From Fasciolopsis buskii (taxonomy: Eukaryota > Platyhelminthes > Trematoda > Plagiorchiida > Fasciolidae), in NCBI GenBank assembly GCA_008360955.1, contig LUCM01009923.1, forward strand, positions 20,064 to 84,063: a stretch of DNA of 64,000 nt. Direction: 5' to 3'. The translations under genes and the position numbers were made by a program. A model generated the notes under the pieces. That model saw nothing but the letters and a program-made list of their open reading frames with translations, did not search any database and was not told where the DNA came from. Of the stretch, positions 14,219 to 24,379 are shown in pieces (the first letter of the stretch is position 1; each line of letters starts with the position of its first letter).

Positions 14219-14372
14219 GTAATAAGTCAGGCACTGTGACCAGGAGAAAATATAATTATTTCGATAACGTTGAATATATCCTAAGGGAAAACGGCGGTTT
14301 CTCCCTGGCACTCCTCCAGATAACAAACTGCTCACAGAAAAACAGATATAAAAGCAGCTCTAGATACCACTG
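14219..14372 (+). CDS. Candidate exon 2 of the same unidentified gene
   Basis: It starts after an acceptor with a pyrimidine run (CCTTTTCTTAAAACAG, ending 14218). Two bases complete the codon left open by the exon ending at 14148, then 50 codons are open, up to a possible donor CACTG|GTGCGTAG at 14373. The product contains TVTRRKYNYFDNVEYILREN and a basic stretch QKNRYKSSSRYH. Phase agreement with the previous candidate is the main support. Without splicing, the frame runs on to a TGA at about 14410. A following exon is uncertain: 14522-14562, behind a TTTTTAG acceptor and before AAAG|GTGAAT, is one possibility. No family is recognised. Confidence 0.25.
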
Positions 14373-16265
14373 GTGCGTAGTTTTATATTTCGGGATCTAT
14401 ACAAGAAACTGAAGCGAACAGAGGGTGGAAATGACGGCTCATCAACCACTAACCTTACACCTTCGAACAGTAGATGCCGAGAACTGTTTGTTTTGTGGTA
14501 ATTTGATGGGAGTCTTTTTAGAATCAGCAGGACGATGGCGCCCACGTAATTCACTGAGAAAGGTGAATCAAGTCAGTATGCGCTGACTCAAAAAGGAGTT
14601 CCCGCCCGATGTTCATCATGCCACCCTAACCAGTGATTGTTTGCCAGTTCTGTATGAGTATCGATGTAACGGGGAAAACCAAAGTAAACAACTAAAGTAC
14701 TTAGTTGAAAAATCTGTTCAAAATGACTGGCAGTTTTTAACGTCGAATCACAATGGTCCAAAACATTGTGCAAACTGACCAGCATCAACAGATCATCACA
14801 AGTCGAAGTAAATTCAAGCAAAGAAGACGCATATATATGGTGCTGCACTGTGGCAAAATTCTGAAGATAAGTGAGACCTTGAAGCCTAAACAGGTGACGT
14901 CAAAATATGATGGTTTTTCATCGGTAAACCACACTGAATAGCTGCTTATTTTTTCAGACCTCGAAAGAAGTAAAGTGCATTTACCTAGCATATGCTTATT
15001 TATTGATTGCCCGTTTTTGCTCCCAACACAAAGTGTTCGTCAACACAAATAAATCTAGTTACAATAAAGTCACTTAAGGTACCGCTTTGTAAACTCAATT
15101 TCAGTCCGAAAAGGAAACTTGCGCATTCACAACCAGCAATTTTGTAAAACCTAAATCACTAATAGAGGTATTCCATTCTGATTGCTAGTGCTTTACTCGA
15201 TCTAAGAAAGTTAAACTTACACTTATTAAAAAGTCATTCAACCAGCACTGGTCGAAAATCACTTCGATGATAATCGAAATTTGGCATAAGATAGGAACAC
15301 ATTACAAACTAGGGTGATTGCGGAAAGTAGTCTATGCTTGAGTAAACCACACCCCGGAAGTAAAACAGAGCGAGTGAATTCACGCAGTGAAATGGACCTC
15401 AAAATTACTTGCTGCATCACAAGAAATCATCCAGGATTAAGCTAGTGCACAAAATGGGCCATTATGCACTGGATGCAGCAACACTCGTTTAAAGGACCGA
15501 ATGTGAGTCCTTCAGTCTGAAGTAGAAAACCCACTGCAACAAAAGTGTATTTTTGGGTTGTTTTGCGCAATATTCAAATTCTGCACGACAAGGCCAAGGT
15601 AAATTGTGTCTTGTAGGTTCAAAATGTAAGTATATGGAGAGAACTTCAGATTAAAAGCCTAAAAACAGATCAGGATAACCCGGAAATTCCACTACATTAT
15701 CCCTTGCAGCAAATGTTTACTGCTGCGGCTATAAAACTCTGGGTGCGGAGATAGATATGCACCACTGACGAGTCCAACTTTGATCGGAGGTCCTGAGGTT
15801 TTTACGTTCAAACAGAAATTCGATGGACAGACAGTCAGAGCTAGAAATGTTCTACTACATTAGAGGCCGAAATAGTATTACTTGCTAAGTAGGTCGGTTT
15901 GCACTGCAGGGAACGCCAGTTAAATCAAGAACCAACGAAACTGCATATTACAGCTAGCAGAGCTCGAATCAGCAAACATATTTGAACAAGTCTAATGGGG
16001 AAGATTCACCGTCATAGAACTAGCCACCTGAGAATTACGCAACACCACTGAGTTTATGACCCTGTTTAACAAGTCAAGCAATCGCCGGAGACGTTGTTAT
16101 TATATCTATTGGTGATGTTTTGGAAAATGAGCTCACTCTCTTATCATTACGGTTTCAAACTATTCATGGTCCTCGAACTGCAATTTTATAGCGAGCAAAT
16201 TAATCCTTCTTCGGCCAAATACCAAAACCTACTAGCTGTTTTGATTTCATCGATTTATTTTGCAG

Positions 16266-16355
16266 GAATCCAAAACTGATGAGCCAATCACAAAAGCTTA
16301 TTTTAAGTATCGATCCTTGAAGTCATTCGAGGAGGGGCTAGCTGTTCACTTGTAA
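16266..16355 (+). CDS. Candidate terminal exon, unknown product
   Basis: A long pyrimidine-rich acceptor (GTTTTGATTTCATCGATTTATTTTGCAG, ending 16265) is followed by 29 codons in phase 0 and a TAA at 16353. The peptide includes ESKTDEPITKAYFKYRSLKS and is hydrophilic. A possible internal donor (TTTTAA|GTATCG) would make it an internal exon instead. No polyadenylation signal is obvious just downstream. The product is short and matches no known family. It is listed because of the acceptor quality and its closeness to the 14 kb candidates. Confidence 0.18.
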   Translation, partial: ESKTDEPITKAYFKYRSLKSFEEGLAVHL

Positions 16356-16917
16356 CGTAAGAAATATTAGCAAATGTTTCTGTGGAACCCATCTGATTAT
16401 AGTTTGCTTTTTACTTTTTCCATCCGGTCCGCAATAGTCTTCTGTTTAAATCAGATGGTGTATTTTCGAATGTGACTCAGTAACCTTATAGATTCTATCC
16501 TCGACTGGTTTAAATAAACGGCAAGCCAATCAGCCTTTGTAATGACCGTTATCTAGAAATTAAAAGATGCCAACAGCACTTGAGTAACACTAATATTAAA
16601 TCAGTTTATGCTGAATCACTTAGACGTGGTCCATCACTTGTTTCACTGGGGTATATTAACTCATAATGATGCTTCTCCATTCTACTGGGATTCGTCTGAT
16701 ACATGGATACCTAACTTCCGAAAAATTGATGACGACATTCTGACTTAAATATTTCCCTAGTAGCTTAGTGCGAACCAGATATCTCACTGGAGAGTGTTCA
16801 GGCATAAGTTTTATTAGTAGTGCATTATCACTGTAGTGTAGCACATAAATCGACTAGTATGAATAGTCTGGACCACAAATTAGAAGTCGAGGCCTTCGGT
16901 TGTTTTCTCCACTGCAG

Positions 16918-17001
16918 ATGTGTCCGAAAACTGAAACTACAAATGAAGTCAAATGTTTCAGCCCAGGAATTTTAGTTTCTTCTATTTCTATGGCTCAGTA
17001 A
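16918..17001 (+). CDS. Candidate terminal exon, unknown product
   Basis: This follows one of the best acceptors in the window (CGGTTGTTTTCTCCACTGCAG, ending 16917). Twenty-seven codons are open in phase 0, beginning MCPKTETTNEVKCFSPG, and end with TAA at 16999. No good donor lies inside, so if real it would be a last exon, an alternative to 16266-16355. The product is too short to classify. A strong acceptor alone is expected several times by chance in 64 kb. Confidence 0.17.
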   Translation: MCPKTETTNEVKCFSPGILVSSISMAQ

Positions 17002-19269
17002 TTCAGAAATGTCCGATAACGATCTATTCATTACTTACATTTTGGTTATTCCTGCATTAATCAAGGGGTTTAAAACGAACTGATACGCATTTCACCACTC
17101 ATGTGGTTCACAGAAGTTAAGTTGTACGTTGCATGGTACCTTGAACGACTAAACAGAAGTTAGTCAAAAATGAGCCCAAAGACAGATGTAACCAGCCGAT
17201 CAATGCCGTGTATTCTGTTTTGTTCGACCGACTATTCGACATACCTGTACTTCAGTTTTAAAGGAAAACGAAAGAATGCAACTCAACTTAAGCACCAAAC
17301 AATAAGTTTGTTTAATATTTTTGATTTACTTAACTTCCACTCGATGCCACTTACTGATGTTATTGGAATGGTGCCAACTAAAAGTTAAATTTGACTGGAT
17401 GATTTTTGCTGGAGAGAAAATTACTGGAAGTAGGATTATTCAAGCAGACTGTTGATGTTCCCTTTTCTCCCGATCTCTAAAAATACTCAGAGCACAGCTA
17501 TTCTGATAGAGAAAGACTCTCATTGGAGTGATTTAGGTTTGGATTCTATGGTTTTATTGATGTGTTGTACGTACGCCCATTCCAACTGGCTTTTCTAATT
17601 AACTGCCTACACAATGCTGGTCGATGGCCAAATTAATCATAGCCAGTCGGAGTCAGCACACGAACCGTGAGAGCGGTTGAATTACTACAAACCCGAAAAT
17701 TTATCAATATGGCTGCCTCCCCAAATGGGTGAGCACATGACACGAACATTTCACGGTAAATACAGGTTAAACTTTGAGGTACAAAGCAATCTGTGGGAAG
17801 TGTGCAACGAACGTGAGTAAAACTTGCCACAATCTGTAGGAAATCAACTTTCGAATATGTAAGCCACTTGGGCGTCGAACTGTGCAACTAGCTCTGGATT
17901 GTGCATTTGTTCAATCGCTTTTTAGGGAAGTGTATCTAATTTTACCTCTTCCGTCTTAGCAACTAATGGAGATGCAAACCTGTGACAGGAGGAGCTAGTT
18001 ACCAGTCGATCGATAGATTGTACACGTTTATTGTAATTGATAAGGTCAACTTAGATCTGACTGCCTGGAATGCAATACAGAAAAATTCAAGCGGAGGCCA
18101 AATTCCATTGTGTTGCCAGTTCTTACAAATGCAGCCATTTGATTGTAAATTTTCATTTAATGTCAAAACAAAGTAACTTCGGTCCACGTTGACTTTGGAC
18201 AGCAGAACGAAAATAATTATATTTCAGTAGTATATTGTGCACCGTGGGGCAAACCCTTTCAAACCCTAATGACGTTTTTCTACTTAACCCTTTAACTGTA
18301 ACGGCTACTCTCTTCCATCAGATTCTAAGTTAACTCACTAATGGCCGAAATAGGACATTCGGTGGCGTCGATGCTACCGATTATCAATCTGAAACTTTTC
18401 CTTTAGGCATGGTTGTCATTTAAAATTGGATTTTCTCAAGAAAAGAATGTCAGTCCGACTGTTATGTAATAATCAGCCCGACCTCAATTCATATGGTGTT
18501 GTGCGTCACTCCATATTTACGGTATAAAAAGGTAGGCTTTGGCCTACCATGACTTCCTGTCGACTTCTTCCAACATTTACGCCCCTTGGGAGTCTCCCGG
18601 ATATTGGGCATTTTGAAATTGCTCGGTAGTTCCCGTAAGATTCAAACCGAGGTCAGTTCCGCTTGACGATCCAAGGTTTTCTACGTAACACAGCAGATCT
18701 TTCTCAAATACATTGGTTTAAAATCGTTGTCGGGGATTTCTAACTCCTTGATTACTTAGATTTAAAAATTTCAGTTAAACCCTCCTCCTTGTGTTTAGAT
18801 TTTACCCAGAACTTTGGCAGGCAAGCGAGCCTTAAACAAGTGTAGTGTATTCATAAGGAAATAGCATACTGTTGTTACAATCGATTGGTATGAAAGACAT
18901 GGAAGTGCAAACCTCTTGTGTGAATAATATCCTCGCCCAGATAAATCAAATAAAGCTTATTCGGTTCCCGATACACAGGCTTCCACTCATAATGTAAGGT
19001 TACTTTTTCATTTTGTTGAATGTCTGTAGAATCTGGAAGCTGTCCTCGTTTTTATTTGAATTTCGGTGCGGTAGGCGTCAACACATTCCAGTTCTTTTTG
19101 TTTCCGAAGAAACTTTCTACTAGGAGGTAGAAGTAAATTGAAAATAAATTTAGATTAAGCTGTGATCTCTGCGAAACAGCTTCGGCAATTTTGAATTCCA
19201 GTTGAAATTGATGCCCTTGGACTATTTCGATGAGTCTACAGACAATATTTAAATTGGTTCATTTGAAAT
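17002..19269. other. Unassigned stretch with two minor points of interest
   Basis: No gene is recognised. At 17491 an acceptor opens a short frame with an acyl-carrier-like motif, and at 18523 a TATAAAAA box precedes a 7-bp hairpin. Both are described as findings. The remainder shows nothing identifiable. Confidence 0.35.
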
Positions 19270-19531
19270 CCCATGTTCTGCCAAATGATGTAAGGAGTGT
19301 ATCGAAAAATCAATGCGCCATGTATTGATTTTTAATTGTGAATGATATAACGTTAACAAAGCAGCGTTGTTGGTAAATGTAATGCGCCAACGTTTCGACT
19401 ACCGTTGGTAGTCTTTCTCAAGGCAAGTTTTACAAGCAAATGCATTAGATTGTAAAACTTGCCTTGAGAAAGACTACCAACGGTAGTCGAAACGTTGGCG
19501 CATTACATCTACCAACAACCCATGTTCTGCC
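19270..19531. repeat. 13-bp target-site duplication flanking the 19.3 kb element
   Basis: CCCATGTTCTGCC occurs at 19270-19282 and again at 19519-19531, immediately outside the repeat. The two copies are identical, while the bases beyond them differ. This is the expected mark of a single integration and fixes the element's ends at 19283 and 19518. Confidence 0.75.
19283..19518. mobile_element. Penelope-like terminal element with an inverted head
   Basis: A 236-bp non-coding insertion. The left 152 bases (19283-19434) form the unit also seen at 49704-49852 and 61728-61876. The last 68 bases of that unit (19367-19434) are repeated in inverted orientation at 19451-19518, with one mismatch and a 16-base spacer. 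Each arm holds the self-complementary GACTACC..GGTAGTC stem. Read in one direction, that stem is followed by GAAACGTTGG. A second hairpin (AAAAATCAAT at 19305, ATTGATTTTT at 19324) lies in the left part. Penelope-like retroelements are known to carry partial inverted terminal copies, variable target duplications and hammerhead-type ribozyme motifs, hence the call. No Penelope reverse transcriptase or GIY-YIG frame is present, so this is a non-autonomous or 5'-truncated copy. Confidence 0.55.
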
Positions 19532-20096
19532 GTCTAAAATTTCATGGAAAGTTCGATCACAGTATTAAAAGAAAACTGTTGTAGCATTTGACCTCAGGTA
19601 TTTTGCTGAGATCAGTTACTGGAGATCTACAATTTCGTCTACCTTTAATCTCGTATTAGGCCTAATATTCCCGCTTAATGTATTATCTTTGAATGTACAT
19701 TATGCTTTAGTTTAACTTAAGTTTCGCTAATGCATAAAATGTCAAAGTAGTTCCTCATTTTACAAAACCAGAAGCGAAGTGGTCCTTTAGACTAATTTTC
19801 CTTCCGAAATCTTGTGGTCCGTATTCGCCGATTGTTTGCTGCATAAAATCCAAGGCTTTTGCCATTGACAGCTAAGACCACTCTCTCGAACAGTTCATGT
19901 TGCTAGATTTCCATTTAAGCATCATAGGATCTAAAAGATTTCTTTAGTAACCAGGAAGAGGTGATCCTTTTGACCAGCTTCTCTTACAAGGTGTTGTGAA
20001 TAATACTAATGTTACCATATATACATATATAAATTTACATGCTGCATCTCCGAAACGCGTATACTAGATCCCAGTTCCTTAGTCATTCTTAATATC

Positions 20097-22075
20097 GTGG
20101 ATACAGCCTCTTTCTTTCCCTGCACTTTTCACGTGTCCCGTGATCAAGTTTTGAGGTCTCGTGGTCAGGTTGGCGTTAAGGTCGCTGTGACCATGCAATC
20201 CGAGTGTGCGCTCCTAGATTGGATCGCAGCAAACACTCTTTTATGTGCATGTCGGTTGTACGGTTCTTTACGTCTCAGTGGCACCGACTGAAGCTTTCTT
20301 GCTTGTTCGTCGCGTATGTACGCGTGAGCCCACCGATGGTAGGTCCCCTGAGATCAAAGACGAGTTCCACTAATAGTTATCTCCATTACTACAAATGGTG
20401 CTTCCAGTGGTGCTTGTGGTCGTCGCTGGTGATTTTAACGCTCATTAGGCTACGTAGTAGAAGCCGATTTTTCGTCTCAGCCAATCTCACCGACAACGAA
20501 AATCCTCTCACCCACGTTTGTTCTAGCGATGAGCCGCTCCTAGAAGACACCAACTTTTGTCATAAATAGAAACATCCGCTCATCTGCATCCCCGTTCGCC
20601 TTCAAACTGATCCTATAGGCGTGGATCAACCAAGGATTACCGGTGATTCCAATCCAAGCCTGTAGACTAAGATCCTTCTTTGGTCCATGCTCACTCTTGT
20701 CTGCTCCTAGCCTGTGGTCGTATCAACAAGAAAACCATGCACCCTGCAAAGCTGATTCTAGAAGGTAATCACTGACTTTAGTTCTAATCGAAGACTTCAA
20801 TCCGGCTGTAGAATCATCAGAGTACCCGCGATTCGTGCGAACGATAGAGTCAGTGGCAGCAGACACGAATGAATAATAACCAATTAAAAATACTAGCAAG
20901 TTAGCCAGCGTTCCATTCGAAATGAAGGTGATAAAGGAGATAGGCTTTCTTAAAAGTCATAGGTCGGCTGGACCCGATGGACTGTTTCAGCCATTTTTCA
21001 ATAACGCTGGCAAAGTTCTAAAATCAAAGTGAACAAAACGCCTTTGATCAATCAAGACAAGCAAAAAGGACTTCTGTTAATCGGCGTTTGCATCGGATTC
21101 ACAAGAAGGGTTATAGATCATTCTGTAAAAATTACATGAAGTAGTTTGGTCAGGTTTGTATCAAAATTGTTCCCAGACATTATTCTCCACCAAATATCGA
21201 GTACTCCCGAAAACTGTATGGGGGGAGTCAAGTTCACTTTCGTCTCGATCTTGGTTGCTTTGACCAAATTCCCACTTTGCGACACCTTGATTTGAAAGCG
21301 GCCTTTGATTCAGTCCCTCGTGCAGTACCTCATTGACGCTTACCGATGAATGGTGCGCAGAAGAAATTTAATTAACTTATGCAACCTCTATGTGCAAACA
21401 TCGGAAGCCGAGTTCTTGCTTGCAACGATTTTTCACCCAAATTCATCAGCATTGATTTGTTCAACATTTCTTTTTCCATTTTTGTGGTTTAGATGATTAT
21501 GCTGACAGCCCAATCCTCATGTGAGAATGACGGCATTGACAATCCCTTAGACAGGAATCTGTCTGACTTTGGATATGTAAGCGATGTTGTGATATTCAGC
21601 GAAGACTCACGTAAGTCATAGGTATTCCATGACCGTCTGAAAGACAGTATACCTAAGTTTGGGCCGTAGTTTCAAATTCGCAGTACAAAATGCCGCTGCA
21701 GAACTGAATTGAAACAAACTTTAATCTTGAATGGTGACAACTTAGTAAGGTACAGTGAATTATCCAATTTACTAGTTGTATCTCAACTGTTGGTTACATT
21801 CTACATGAGATCTCTTTGCGCGTACAAAGAGCTCAGTTGGGATTCATCAATCTAAGGCACATTTGACACCGACTGAACGTCCGATCATCCATTAGCCTTG
21901 GGTATACGCCGTGTCGCTATGCTACTCCTAATCGTGGCCGCTGAAAGACGAAGACATGAAACTACCTTTGGTGTTTGAAGACTGCTGTCTTCGTTTTATC
22001 TGCGCATTATAAGAGGATAGTTGGTTAGTAACTCCGACGTAATATAGAACTTTCCGGGTCCTAGATTTTAAAGTT
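20097..22075 (+). pseudogene. CR1-like non-LTR retrotransposon fossil (endonuclease-reverse transcriptase)
   Basis: This is a decayed pol-type frame read by hopping between three frames. In order it shows: an endonuclease segment (SECALLDWIAAN at about 20200, then VAGDFNAH at 20422-20445); a TNFCHK-type segment near 20555; the reverse-transcriptase entry RSAGPDG near 20960; CFDQIPTLRH fused directly to LDLKAAFDSV at 21247-21320; a degraded catalytic box GYVSDVVIFSED at 21571-21606, where an active enzyme would have YADD; ILNGDNLV near 21730; and ISLRVQRAQLGFINLRH from 21810. The tail near 22025 resembles VSNSDV of the family's C-terminal end. Stops and frameshifts interrupt every block. The join at LRHLDLK shows that about 20 residues are deleted. 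It cannot encode a working enzyme. Clade assignment to CR1-like is from motif order and residues. Confidence 0.8.
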
Positions 22076-22079
22076 TAGT

Positions 22080-24200
22080 GCGGGCAATGAATGTTGATAC
22101 GTCAAAGTGGGACATTATTCGCATGATTACAAAACGACTTCATTGTTGAAGCCATTCTTACAGAACTGGATTTATCGGAAATTGGTTCGAGATGACCAGT
22201 CGACGATGTGGCAAAAAGTGTAAAAAATTTAACCTGTGGACCAACTCGTGTGGATGTAATCAGGTTACCGGGTTGGGGTTCACGAGATTCATCCCAAACA
22301 ACGGTACGAGTCAGTGAGTGACAAACATCCAATGAGCATACCAGTTGTTTTTGTCGCTGTAAAGTTGTAATGCGGAAAAATCAGTAATAACAGCGACACA
22401 GTTATTTATGGAACGAACAAAAATGAGGGACATGTTGAAATGCAGTGTGTTGAAAAACACTGTCCCGAAATGAGCAGGATTTCTGACTGAACTCAATTTC
22501 TGTTGGGTAGGTTAGCCGAAAAGAAAATTAAGGATCCGTTGGCCTTTATGAAGCAACGAGGGCAAAGTTTTTGCCGGTCTTGTATCCTGCTCGGATCTAT
22601 GTCTTACCGAACATATTTACCCCAATTACCAGAACCAGACGTCATCAGTGTGGCGATAATAGTACCTTTTTGATTCCATCAAAATTTAATCATCCTGAAT
22701 CTAGGACTGCTTTCGCAAACAATCAAAACACCTGCGGCAACTTTTGTTGGTTCATTTCTTAGTTCAAATATTTAGTTAATGAATAACACCTATGGGACTT
22801 TGAGCAAGATTGGTTGTCAGCTTTCATCTAACATGTAAAATCTCCTTATGCACTGCGCACCAAAAAGTCATTATAAACTGGAGTTATACTGAGAACTCTT
22901 TCTCGTGGGATAACTACTTTATCGCTACGGCTTCAGACACGAATTACATAAGTGAACACATACCATTTTGCAAATACTATGGGATAGCGGTAGGCTTCCT
23001 GAAAAATCCGGTTCTTCGTGCTGTCTAAAATCCAAAGATGCCTTGCGAAGTATTTCGGGTAATGTTTAGATGGCTATCCATTTAAAGTCTAAATTATTCG
23101 TCGACCCAAATCTAACAATCAAAGTCAAAACGACAACTAAAATATTGGATTTTCATGTATTTGATTCGCAAATGAAGGCTATGCAGGAAAAGACTAAGTG
23201 TTGCGACACATGTACAACACACGGGTATTAAGGGGTTGACTCTCACTTGTAAATTTTTTGTACGGCTGTACTGAATACAAGCAAATTTTCCATTACCTGT
23301 TGCGACCAGCCACCACAATAGTAGATGCCTAGAGGCAATGGGTATTTCAGTTACGTGCTTTGCATAAATGCAACAATTTGGTATCCGAAAAATTATCATA
23401 AGCTTTTAAAAGAAAGGCATGGTAACCAGAGCCTGGCTGGCGGTAAACCGAAGAGAGAGGATAAAACTGGACAACTCGTGTAAAGAGGCCGAACTGACAC
23501 TAGATGTTATAAAAGTCCTCACCGGTAACCGTCGCTTTCACGAAGCCTAAATCAACTAAAGTTTTTTAAACTATATGAATTGTAACATGATTGTTTTTCA
23601 GATCCTTGGAGTAGGCTTAGACCGACTACAAAATGATTCTTAGCACAGAATGAACCATTGCTTCTCCATGATTGGACGCTGCAATCGTTTGCCACTTATC
23701 TGCATCGTAATGAAAGTTTGCTTAATTTTGTATTTCAGAAACCGTCACTTGGAAGCACTTTTTAACTCTAATTTCATAACTGAACTGGGGACAGCAACTG
23801 GGATTAGAGCGCTGAAGCCAAAAACCCAGTCCGGTTGAATCAGAACCTTTAACTGGACTTTGATAGTTTCTGGTAGAAGGCGTGACAACCTCTGGTTTTC
23901 ACGCAACAGCTCTTGACTTAGTGGTATGCTGAATTTGACTACAAAGACTTCGTTCACTTCTTTGAATACATTTTTATTCTCTTACATTGAACTTCATGAC
24001 ACCTTACAAGGCGGTAGTAAATCCGATAAATGTCCAGATGGTAGCACAGGTGACAACAAGCAATTACATGAAAATAATGTAATGCATTAAATATAGGTAT
24101 TTATAACATGTCGACATTTCACCTTTACATTCATTTAATAAAGATTAACGAAATTACCTAAATCTGCCGAGTAAAGCCAGTTTAAGAAATGTTTTTTTAC
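22080..24200. other. Unassigned stretch downstream of the CR1-like fossil
   Basis: Short open frames occur on both strands (for example 22810-23028 plus and 23112-23399 minus), without motifs or convincing splice sites. I did not find the 3' end or tail repeat of the CR1-like element. Confidence 0.35.
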
Positions 24201-24204
24201 AATT

Positions 24205-24360
24205 AGAGGTGATCGCTGTGAGCACCGTACTTGTTTACCATGGATGGCTGGCAGCTTGCTGCTCGGCCTGTCACCATAACAGACTTCATATGGTCCTGTA
24301 TGGCCCCAATTTTCATAGTCAATACGACCCTTTCCCCAAGCAGTGGATCCTTATAGATAA
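24205..24360 (-). other. GC-elevated block with two open minus-strand frames
   Basis: Richer in G+C than its surroundings. One minus frame reads DPLLGERVVL..TGRAASCQPSMVNKYGAHSDHL and another DYENWGHTGPYEVCYGDRPS before a CCATG|GTAAAC donor-like site. Neither is recognised. An isolated GC block of this size in an AT-rich desert is most often a transposable-element remnant, but an exon cannot be excluded. Confidence 0.2.
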
Positions 24361-24379
24361 GTGATATCCCTCAGTCAGT

